A stretch of 33,562 bases of DNA. Origin: a bacterium (lineage in GTDB: Bacteria; Planctomycetota; Phycisphaerae; UBA1845). A program made the translations under genes and the position numbers. This document shows, in pieces, positions 18,561 through 26,727 of the stretch. How positions within the stretch are numbered: position 1 is the stretch's first letter; each line of letters opens with the position of its first letter. The stretch is taken from assembly GCA_024231775.1 (NCBI GenBank), contig JAAEQG010001024.1:1-33562 (forward strand). Reading direction: 5' to 3'. A model generated the notes under the pieces. The model worked only from the letters and a program-made list of their open reading frames with translations, did not search any database and was not told the DNA's origin.

Positions 18561-19642
18561 CACGCAGGCGTCTCCGGCCGTAGACGAGGTTGGGTCAGCA
18601 CGCGCCACGCGGCTGCAATCACTGGGCGTAGTGCCGGCAGGGTCGGCTGATGAATCAGAGCTTCACCGAAGTGCCTCAGCGCCCGCGTCGGGAGGTCGGC
18701 CCGCATGGCGTTCCATCCGAGCTGACGTGCGCAGGTGCTGCGCAAGCTCCGCAAGGCCCGGCGGGCGGGGCGGGAGCAATCCGGAAAGCGCTGGGCCAGC
18801 AAGGACAACAGGCGCTGCTGGTTCAACAGATTGCGCGGTACGGATGTATGGGACACGCTCCCCGCTACCCGATGGTGCAGGCTGAGCGGTTCATCCACGT
18901 ACCCACTGCGACACCGCTTAGCGACTTCAAGATAGAAAAGCCATTCCTCAGAATACCATTGCCCCTCCAGAAAACGCACCGACTCCCCCACCACCGAGCG
19001 GCGGACCATCCCGACTATCGTGGAGATGAAGTAGCCGCGCAGCATGTAGTCCGCCAGGTCACCGGTGCACAGCAGGAGCTTCGGGGCGATCTGTCGAACC
19101 GGAAGCCGGCGGGCCAGGGGACAGGCCCCATCGAACGCGCTGGGGTGATGAACACCCTCCAGGTCAACAAACGCGTAGTCAGAGAAAACGAAACCAAGGC
19201 CCGGTTCCTGCTCGAATAACTCCAGTTGGCGGGCGAGCTTGTTCCGCCGGAACTCGTCGTCCGAATCCAGGAACGCGATGAACTCACCACGGGCCCGATC
19301 GATCCCGGTGTTCCGCGCTGCGCTGCTGCCTCCGCGCGCCCGGCGCAGATGAATCAACCGTGGTCCCAAGCGCGAACGATAATCCTCCACCACCGAGGGG
19401 GTCTCGTCGGTGGAACCATCGTCCACCACGATCAGCTCCCAATCCTCAGCCGACTGGGCTATCACCGACTCGATGGCGCGGCCGATAAGCGGCGCGCGGT
19501 TGTACACCGGGATGATCACCGAAACGCGCGGAGCGTCTTGCGTTCCAAAAGAATCTTCACTAGTTATGGGAGCGGTCATCATCTCGTCCGATACCATCGG
19601 GCCATTTCGGCGGTGAACGCTGCAACGTCCCGTAATCTTCAT
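18560..19642 (-). CDS. Glycosyltransferase family 2 (start may be the internal Met at about 19594)
   Basis: RVSVIIPVYNRAPLIGRAIESVIAQSAEDWELIVVDDGSTDETPSVVEDY...GGSSAARNTGIDRARGEFIAFLDSDDEFRRNKL. Confidence 0.95.
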   Translation of the reverse strand: MKITGRCSVHRRNGPMVSDEMMTAPITSEDSFGTQDAPRVSVIIPVYNRAPLIGRAIESVIAQSAEDWELIVVDDGSTDETPSVVEDYRSRLGPRLIHLRRARGGSSAARNTGIDRARGEFIAFLDSDDEFRRNKLARQLELFEQEPGLGFVFSDYAFVDLEGVHHPSAFDGACPLARRLPVRQIAPKLLLCTGDLADYMLRGYFISTIVGMVRRSVVGESVRFLEGQWYSEEWLFYLEVAKRCRSGYVDEPLSLHHRVAGSVSHTSVPRNLLNQQRLLSLLAQRFPDCSRPARRALRSLRSTCARQLGWNAMRADLPTRALRHFGEALIHQPTLPALRPVIAAAWRVLTQPRLRPETPA

Positions 19643-19760
19643 CGACGACGGTCCACGTTTGGTTTAGCCCACTTGAAGGTCTAAACCGGATACGCTCATC
19701 GCCCGAATACACACCCAGCCCGCAGGAGACGGGCTAGCGCCCTCACGCCGCGAGGCGCGG

Positions 19761-21503
19761 TTGATACCCCAGAAACTCGACAGGCCGGATGCGCTACGAA
19801 TGAGCTTCGCAAGGACGCGCAGCACCCTGGGCAGCGATGCCCTACTGAACCGCACGGACCTGGTTCTGTGCGCCATCCTCCTGGCCATCGCGGTACTCGT
19901 ATTCGGCAAGGGCATCACCGTGGGCGGTCCGCGCTGGGGCGATGCGGGGACCCACGCTATGGACGGCGTCCTCGTCCACGACTGGGTCGGCGCGGGTCCT
20001 TCGGCGTGGATCGATCCGGTCGGTTTTGCCGAGCGTCAATACGCCCACCTCCCCAGCCTGGGCATGGGCAGCACGTACCCTCCGGGCTTCGCGGTCGTTG
20101 AGGCCGTCTTCTTCAAGGTGTTCGGAATCTCGGTGATCACCGCGCGGTTGTGCGTGTTGGGATTCGCCTTGGCTGCGACGGGTGGGCTGTTTGTGCTCAT
20201 CAGGCAGTATGCCGGTCCTCGGGTCGCGGCGTGTACGGCGTTGGCGTTGCTGGCGATGCCTAGCGTGGTGCTCTGGACCCGTCAGACCATGCTGGAGATG
20301 CCGACCCTGGCCGTACTGATCTGGTCCGCGGTGGCGGCCGGATGGTATTACCGTCGTCCCTCGTGGAATCGACTGGCCGTCTGGGTTTCCCTGGCGAGTG
20401 GCGCCTTCCTATTCAAGCAGACCGCTCTGTTCATTCTGGCACCCTACGCTGCTTTGATTATTGCGTGGGCGGTGCGCAGGCAAGTTCCGCGCATTCACGC
20501 AGTTGCGGCGGGACTGGGCGCGGTCGTGCCCATCGTCGGCTACTTCGCCCTAATCTCCCGCCCCGGGCAGGGACCCCAGGTGTTTGACTACGTCCTTGAG
20601 GGGCGGGCTGCGGGTTCGATGCTGACGGCGGAGAGCTGGCTGACGTACTTGCGCTGGCTGCCCGGGCGGAGCGGAACCTGCGTCCTGCTGTTCGCCATCG
20701 TTGGACTGCTGGCGAATCTGCGGCGTCTCAACCTGCTGATGGTGCTGACGGGCCTGTGGTTTGCCAGCTTCTATGTCATGTCCAGCCTGGTGCAGCACAA
20801 GGAGCCGCGTTACTTCTTCTTCGGGCTGCTGCCGGTGGCCGTCTGGGCCGGGGCTGGTCTGGAGCTGGTCCTCGCCCGCGTTCATCGTCGTGAGTGGCGC
20901 GTGCTGGGGCTCGCCACGCTGACGCTGGTGGTAGTGGTGTCGGCGTACCGCCAGCCCATCCCCTACCGTCCGGACTACGGACCGCTGGTGCTGGCCCACC
21001 GCGAACAGATCGCGGGCCGAGTGGTACTGTTCGACGGCCACCGAGACTCAGACTTCATCCTGGCGGTGCGACAGCATATCGGTCCGCGTAAGTGCGTGGT
21101 GATACGCGGTAGCAAGCTGCTTTACGCCTGTGCGTGTTTTCCACACGTTCGCTTCCAGTCACACGTGGAGTCAAACGAGGATGTCGCCAGCCTGTTGCGC
21201 AACTACGCCTTCGACGGCGTCTTCGTCGAGCGCCACCCCAAAATGAACCTGGCGGAGGAGAAGCTGCTGCGGGCTGCGCTGATGGAGTCGGACGACTTCA
21301 CCCTCACCAACAGCCACACTCTGGCTGCCGGACCGCAGGTCACCCGCAACCAACGCACCCGGGTCCAGGTGGACGTGTACGTACCCCGACAGGAGTTGCA
21401 GCGTACCGCCACCGCCGTGGAAATCCCCATCCCCATGGATAGCCGCACCATCCGCGTGGACCTGCAAACCCTCCACCCCGACGCCAACCTGCCCGCAACC
21501 TGA
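19761..21503 (+). CDS. ArnT/PMT-like (GT-C) membrane glycosyltransferase (TTG start in the track; ATG at 19800 is an alternative)
   Basis: Polytopic: LVFGKGITVGGPRWGDAGTHAMDGVLVHDW; MGSTYPPGFAVVEAVFFKVFGISVITARL; many transmembrane segments; SSLVQHKEPRYFFFGLLPVAVWAG. Confidence 0.8.
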   Translation: MIPQKLDRPDALRMSFARTRSTLGSDALLNRTDLVLCAILLAIAVLVFGKGITVGGPRWGDAGTHAMDGVLVHDWVGAGPSAWIDPVGFAERQYAHLPSLGMGSTYPPGFAVVEAVFFKVFGISVITARLCVLGFALAATGGLFVLIRQYAGPRVAACTALALLAMPSVVLWTRQTMLEMPTLAVLIWSAVAAGWYYRRPSWNRLAVWVSLASGAFLFKQTALFILAPYAALIIAWAVRRQVPRIHAVAAGLGAVVPIVGYFALISRPGQGPQVFDYVLEGRAAGSMLTAESWLTYLRWLPGRSGTCVLLFAIVGLLANLRRLNLLMVLTGLWFASFYVMSSLVQHKEPRYFFFGLLPVAVWAGAGLELVLARVHRREWRVLGLATLTLVVVVSAYRQPIPYRPDYGPLVLAHREQIAGRVVLFDGHRDSDFILAVRQHIGPRKCVVIRGSKLLYACACFPHVRFQSHVESNEDVASLLRNYAFDGVFVERHPKMNLAEEKLLRAALMESDDFTLTNSHTLAAGPQVTRNQRTRVQVDVYVPRQELQRTATAVEIPIPMDSRTIRVDLQTLHPDANLPAT

Positions 21504-21694
21504 AACCGCAGCGTCTCGCCCGTGTTCCCGCGAATCATCGAGCGGACGCCCAACAGCGGAATGGGGCACCCAGCCGCCGTCGCCGTGCCCTCCAAGACCA
21601 TCCCCCACCTGTCCCGGTGGCGCGCCTGCCGGTATCATGCTGTCCCGTGCAGAACCCCGGGCTGGGCCTGCGACATCTGTTGAAGGGAGCCGGA

Positions 21695-22210
21695 ATGGAC
21701 CCGTCAATCGCCAAGAGGATCAAACTGGTACGGGGGGATATCACCAGGCTGAGGGTGGATGCAATCGTTAACGCCGCCAACCCCGAGCTACGCGGCGGAG
21801 GCGGCGTGGACGGCGCGATTCACCGGGCGGCGGGTCCGGAGTTGCTGGCGAAGTGCGCTACGCTGGGAGGCTGTCCGACCGGATCGGCCAGAATCACCCC
21901 GGGGTACAACCTACCAGCGGGCTACGTGATTCACACGGTGGGACCGGTCTACTCCGGGGGCGATAGTAACGAGGCGGATCTGCTGAGTTCGTGCTACCGT
22001 GAGTCCCTCGGGCTGGTGGTGGAGCACGGCTGCAAGACCGTCGCCTTTCCGGCGATCAGTTGTGGGGTATACGGTTATCCGCTGGAGGATGCCGCCCGAG
22101 TCTCCCTGGCGGCGGTGGCGGGATTCCTGACCGGCTCCGCTGTTCCGGAGGAGGTCATCTGGTGTCTGTTCGACGCCCGTGCGTACGACGCCTTCGAGGG
22201 TGCTCTCTGA
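21695..22210 (+). CDS. Macro domain protein (O-acetyl-ADP-ribose deacetylase-like)
   Basis: KLVRGDITRLRVDAIVNAANPELRGGGGVDGAIHRAAGPELLAKC; ITPGYNLPAGYVIHTVGPVYSGG; VAFPAISCGVYGYPLEDAARV. Start at the Met before DPSIAKRI; the ORF track extends it further upstream. Confidence 0.93.
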   Translation: MDPSIAKRIKLVRGDITRLRVDAIVNAANPELRGGGGVDGAIHRAAGPELLAKCATLGGCPTGSARITPGYNLPAGYVIHTVGPVYSGGDSNEADLLSSCYRESLGLVVEHGCKTVAFPAISCGVYGYPLEDAARVSLAAVAGFLTGSAVPEEVIWCLFDARAYDAFEGAL

Positions 22211-22329
22211 GGCGGCGCCCAACCGGAAGGCGGGAGTCGTTCGCCCGCGACCCGAATATGCGACTCGAATGGGGGGGGGATTCTCAACGGACGTCTCCTC
22301 AGGTAGCATAGGACCCGGAGAGTGACGGA

Positions 22330-23169
22330 ATGATCTCGGTGTCTTCTATCCAGTTGTTTCTGGCAGTGCTGTCGACGGTTGCGCTCAGCATCGCCACCAC
22401 GGGAGCTGTGCTCCGCGTGCGCTATCGTCAAGCCGGGGTCGGGCGGGTCATTCCCTCGATTACCGCCCTGTTCCTGATACTGAGTACGGTAGGACTGGTC
22501 TGGCACGCTGCGCAGGTCACCGACGTACGACATATACTGGCCAACCGGTTTGACGTCACCATACTGCTGGCCGTCATGGTCGGCGCCGTGGCGTTTCACA
22601 GCCAGATTCGCAAAGGCCTTCGGGGGCTGGACACGTTCATGCTCCCGGTGGCCCTGCTCATCCAGGTGAGCGCGTTCGCCGGGATCAGTCCGCCCACCTT
22701 GTCCGGTTCGATCCGGGCCTGGTTCGTGGTCCATCAGGTGTCGTTCATTGTTGGTTCCGCGCTGCTGATCTGCGGTGGGGTGGCGGGCGGTGCGTACCTG
22801 TTCCTCAGACGTGTGCTGCGCTCGAAGCAGCGCCGGTCTGACCTGCTTTGGCGGTTGGCCCCACTCGAATCCTGGGAGCGCTCCGGCCGATGGAGCCTCC
22901 TGCTGGGGTTCATTTGTTTTACTTTCGGCGGACTCACCGGGATCTGTCAGGCATCGCGCTCAGCCACCACTCCGCGAGGGGACTGGATGAGCGATGCGTT
23001 CATCGTGAGCTGTATCGTGGTGTGGTGTCTCTACGCCATCGGTGTGGGAGCGACCTGGGCGATACCGCAGTTTCGTGGTCGGCGTTCCGCTCAGCTTGCC
23101 GTAGTAGGCGGAGTCTTGCTGGTGGTGCTCCTGCTGGTGGTGGAGAAGCTCTCCGGGGTGCATCAATGA
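22330..23169 (+). CDS. HemX/CcsA-like integral membrane protein (cytochrome c assembly family)
   Basis: About eight hydrophobic segments. Located immediately upstream of hemA with an ATGA overlap (23166-23169). I see no WWD-type Trp-rich motif. Confidence 0.78.
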   Translation: MISVSSIQLFLAVLSTVALSIATTGAVLRVRYRQAGVGRVIPSITALFLILSTVGLVWHAAQVTDVRHILANRFDVTILLAVMVGAVAFHSQIRKGLRGLDTFMLPVALLIQVSAFAGISPPTLSGSIRAWFVVHQVSFIVGSALLICGGVAGGAYLFLRRVLRSKQRRSDLLWRLAPLESWERSGRWSLLLGFICFTFGGLTGICQASRSATTPRGDWMSDAFIVSCIVVWCLYAIGVGATWAIPQFRGRRSAQLAVVGGVLLVVLLLVVEKLSGVHQ

Positions 23170-24440
23170 GGATTGCGGTCGTAGGGTGCAATCATCACTC
23201 CGCTCCAGTTCACGTTCGCGAGCGAATGGCTTTTGGAGCAGGCCCCGCCTCCGACGCCCTGGAGGACTTCGTTCAACGCTACCCCGACTCCGAAGCGGTT
23301 CTGTTGTCGACGTGCAACCGCACGGAACTCTACATCGCCCGTCCCCTGCACGGGGCGCCGCGTCTGCCGGAATCGGTCCAATGGCTGGCCAGGCAGCGCT
23401 CCCTGCCTCCTGAGGAGATCTCGGCCCATCTCTACCACTATGAGCAAAGCGAGGCCGTCGAACACCTCTTCCGCGTGGTCTCCAGCCTGGACTCAATGGT
23501 GCTGGGTGAGTCACAGATTCTGGGTCAAACCAAGCAGGCCCTCGCCCTGGCCGAAGAACGCAGCGCGGTGCGTAGCCTGCTGGGTCCGCTGTTCCGCAAG
23601 GCCTTCAGCGTAGCCAAGGAACTCCACCAAACCACGGCGATCGGCGAGGGACATCTGAGCGTGGGCAGTGTTGCCCTGGACTTCGCCGGGCAGATCTTTT
23701 CCAGCTTCACCGACAAGACCGCGCTGATGATCGGCGCCGGAGAGATGGGCGAGCTCACCCTTGCCCACCTGCTCACCAAAAATCCTAAACGCGTGTGGGT
23801 GACCAATCGCACCTGGGCTCGCGCCGAGGAACTGGCTGAGAAACACCACGCGGAAGCCAAACCGTTCGAGAACCTGATTGAGTGGGTCGCGTCCGCGGAC
23901 ATCGTCATCGCCTCCGTCGGGGTCTCCGAGCCGCTGCTCACCAAGTCCCAACTCCAACACGTACCGGCGGCGCGCCGGTTCCGCCCCTTGTTGCTGCTAG
24001 ATCTGGGGATTCCGCGCAACTTGGCGCCGGAGTTGAGCGAGCTGGAGAGCTTCTTCCTGTACAACATCGACGACCTTCAACGCGTTGGCGACGAGCACCG
24101 ACGCGGTCGTCAGCGCAGCATCGCCCAAGGCGAGCGGGTTATCGAGGCCCACGTAGCCGAGTTCTTTCAAGATCGGGCCAGACGAGAAGTCGGACCGACG
24201 GTAGCCGCCCTGCGCGGACAGATTCAGGAGATCATGCAGCGCGAGTATGAGTGGGCCACCCCCAAGCTGAAGTCGGCCGACGAGCCGGACCGCAAGGTCA
24301 TCGAGCAGATGCTCCATCGCGCCGTGAACAAGATCCTGCACACCCCGACCCGGGTCATCAACAACAAAGCCAGCGAAGGCCGAGCCCAGATCTACGCCGA
24401 TGCGCTCAAGCGTCTCTTCGACCTTCCCGACCAACAGTAG
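23166..24440 (+). CDS. hemA: Glutamyl-tRNA reductase
   Basis: MRIAVVGCNHHSAPVHVRERMAFG; LLSTCNRTELYIAR; VVSSLDSMVLGESQILGQTKQAL; ALMIGAGEMGELTLAHL; FRPLLLLDLGIPRNLAPEL. Start corrected to 23166 from the track's 22848. Confidence 0.97.
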   Translation: MRIAVVGCNHHSAPVHVRERMAFGAGPASDALEDFVQRYPDSEAVLLSTCNRTELYIARPLHGAPRLPESVQWLARQRSLPPEEISAHLYHYEQSEAVEHLFRVVSSLDSMVLGESQILGQTKQALALAEERSAVRSLLGPLFRKAFSVAKELHQTTAIGEGHLSVGSVALDFAGQIFSSFTDKTALMIGAGEMGELTLAHLLTKNPKRVWVTNRTWARAEELAEKHHAEAKPFENLIEWVASADIVIASVGVSEPLLTKSQLQHVPAARRFRPLLLLDLGIPRNLAPELSELESFFLYNIDDLQRVGDEHRRGRQRSIAQGERVIEAHVAEFFQDRARREVGPTVAALRGQIQEIMQREYEWATPKLKSADEPDRKVIEQMLHRAVNKILHTPTRVINNKASEGRAQIYADALKRLFDLPDQQ

Positions 24441-24596
24441 CTCCGCTGCACCCCGAGCGCAGCGCAAGCCGATGGACACCCGCCCCGGCGCGGGGTATGG
24501 TTCAGGCGCTGGAGGAGTCCGTGGTGGAAGTCTGCCGCGGATTCACCGTGGACCGCTAGTCGGGGAAGTCAGACCCGAGCGGTTGGAGTCCGGATC

Positions 24597-25562
24597 ATGA
24601 TTGTTCGCCTCACATATGGGGCTGCGGCCGTCACCGCGCTGTTCACCGTCATTCTTTTCGATGCGCTGTTCAGCGACACTAAGGCGGAGGGCACCCTGGC
24701 TGATCTGCGCCGCCATGGAAGCCTGATCCCGATCCTGTTTGCGTTTTTTTCGGTGGCGGGCGCTCTCGAACTGGTTCGGATGATGCGGAGCAAGGGATTG
24801 CGTCCGGCGAGGGGCTGGGCGGTGGTGGGCTCCGCAGTGGTGGTTCTGGCCCCGTGGTTGATCTCTGGACTGCTCCAGGCGCGATACCCTTCTGATCTTA
24901 CCGGTGGGCAGTGGATGCTCGCGGTAATCGCCCTGGCGCTGGGCGGGACGGTGGTGTTCTTTCTGCGCCGGCGCGATCTGTCCGGGGCGCTCGCCGACGT
25001 GGGGGCGACGTGGACGGTGCTGATCTACGCCGGGGTGCTGCCTTCGTTCGCCCTGCAGCTTCGCTGTCACCACTACATCCATGGGCCGGACGGCGCGTGG
25101 CTGATCTTGATCTTCCTGGCCGTGGTCAAATCCTCGGACATCGGTGCCTACTTCGTGGGCTCGGCCATCGGCCGGCACCGCTTGATCCCCTGGGTAAGCC
25201 CGAAGAAAACCATCGAGGGGGCTGTTGGGGGCATCGCCAGCGCGGTCGGGGTCACTCTCCTGGCGTGGTTTGCCTTCGAGTGGTCCCATGTGGACAGCGA
25301 CGAGACGATACCCCTAATACATACGATCACGGAGAAGCTGCACGCCTTGTCCCTCACCCAAGCTACTGTATTTGCAGTACTTATGGCGATCTGCGGCCAG
25401 CTCGGCGACCTGCTCGAATCGATCTTCAAGCGGTCTGCCGGAGCCAAGGACTCAGCCAGCCTGCTCCCGGGTTTCGGTGGGGTGCTGGATCTTATGGACA
25501 GCCCCGTCCTGGCTGCTCCGGTGGCTTGGTTCCTGCTGACATGTGTGTGGCCGGTGGTGTAG
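24597..25562 (+). CDS. cdsA: Phosphatidate cytidylyltransferase
   Basis: VKSSDIGAYFVGSAIGRHRLIPWVSPKKTIEGAVGGIASAVGV...CGQLGDLLESIFKRSAGAKDSASLLPGFGGVLDLMDSPVLAAPVAW matches the CdsA signature. Confidence 0.95.
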   Translation: MIVRLTYGAAAVTALFTVILFDALFSDTKAEGTLADLRRHGSLIPILFAFFSVAGALELVRMMRSKGLRPARGWAVVGSAVVVLAPWLISGLLQARYPSDLTGGQWMLAVIALALGGTVVFFLRRRDLSGALADVGATWTVLIYAGVLPSFALQLRCHHYIHGPDGAWLILIFLAVVKSSDIGAYFVGSAIGRHRLIPWVSPKKTIEGAVGGIASAVGVTLLAWFAFEWSHVDSDETIPLIHTITEKLHALSLTQATVFAVLMAICGQLGDLLESIFKRSAGAKDSASLLPGFGGVLDLMDSPVLAAPVAWFLLTCVWPVV

Positions 25563-25633
25563 AATAACGGAGGCGGGTCGGTCACAGCGGAACCATCGAC
25601 CACCGTCCGTCAAAGTGGAGCGGCTGTCCGGAG

Positions 25634-26575
25634 TTGGATCTCACCATCGCCATCTCGGAAAGTTCAAAGCGTCAGGCGTTGTTCGGACCAGCCGATGCCA
25701 ACCTGAAGCTCATTCGAACGGCGTTGAATGTGCGGATAAGCGCCCGCGACTCAACGATAAGGCTTAGCGGGGATAATCCGGCTGTCGCCCGAGCAGCGGC
25801 AGTGCTGCAGGCGTTGCAGCAACGTTTGAAGGAAGTGGATTACCTATCGCACGAGGACGTAGCCACCGCGCTTACCGAAGCGTCAACGGCGAAGCCGAAG
25901 GGCGGAAACGGGCTTGAAGTCTACGCCCCGGGAACGACCATCGTCCCCAAATCCGAGGGCCAAGGCCGATACATAGACGCCATCCATACGCACGACCTGG
26001 TGCTATGCGTTGGTCCGGCGGGCACGGGCAAGACCTACCTGGCGGTGGCGGTGGCGGTCGCGATGCTCAAGGAATCGCGGATCAAGCGTATCGTGCTGGT
26101 CCGCCCGGCAGTGGAAGCCGGGGAGAAGCTGGGGTTCCTCCCGGGAGACATGCAGGCCAAGGTCAATCCTTATCTGCGCCCACTGTTCGACGCCATGCAC
26201 GACATGATGAGCTTCGAGCAGATCCAGCGTTTCATGCAGAGCGATGTGATCGAAGTCATCCCTTTGGCGTTCATGCGCGGGCGCACGCTGAACCATGCGG
26301 CGGTCATCCTCGACGAGGCCCAGAACTGTACCACAGCTCAGATGTTGATGTTCCTGACCCGGATGGGCCAGGGAAGCAAGATGATCATCACCGGTGACGA
26401 CTCGCAGGTGGATCTGGAGCGCGGCCAGCGCAGCGGCTTGGTCGATGCCCTGGAACGTCTGCGGGACATCGAGGGGATCGCCACCTTACGCCTGGAGCGG
26501 TGCGATATCGTTCGTCACAAGCTGGTGAACTGTATTGTGGAAGCGTACGGCAGCGAGGGGATGGAAGCCCGGTAA
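25634..26575 (+). CDS. phoH: PhoH family ATPase (TTG start)
   Basis: VLCVGPAGTGKTYLAVAVAVAML; IVLVRPAVEAGEKLGFLPGDMQAKVNPYLRPLFDAM; PLAFMRGRTLNHAAVILDEAQNCTTAQMLMFLTRMGQGSKMIITGDDSQVDL. Confidence 0.96.
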   Translation: MDLTIAISESSKRQALFGPADANLKLIRTALNVRISARDSTIRLSGDNPAVARAAAVLQALQQRLKEVDYLSHEDVATALTEASTAKPKGGNGLEVYAPGTTIVPKSEGQGRYIDAIHTHDLVLCVGPAGTGKTYLAVAVAVAMLKESRIKRIVLVRPAVEAGEKLGFLPGDMQAKVNPYLRPLFDAMHDMMSFEQIQRFMQSDVIEVIPLAFMRGRTLNHAAVILDEAQNCTTAQMLMFLTRMGQGSKMIITGDDSQVDLERGQRSGLVDALERLRDIEGIATLRLERCDIVRHKLVNCIVEAYGSEGMEAR

Positions 26576-26727
26576 TTGCAGCCTTATCAGCCTATGCAGG
26601 CGGGATAGGGCGGTCGATGTTCGGCTGGCGGGCGGGATCGGTCGATGTTCTCTACCAGCCGCCGATGGTCGGTCGATAGCGCAGGGAACTGCTGCGCATC
26701 CCCGCGGAGTGTATCGAGGGAGTACTG

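Noticed and set aside
21695-22210. Macro domain gene as part of an ADP-ribosylation toxin-antitoxin pair
   Set aside because: No DarT/ART-like partner next to it; its neighbours are a GT-C glycosyltransferase and hemX, so it is reported as a standalone macrodomain.
22848-23165. Upstream extension of hemA in the ORF track
   Set aside because: Overlaps the hemX-like gene in another frame; the conserved N-terminus MRIAVVGCNHHSAPVHVRE starts at 23166.
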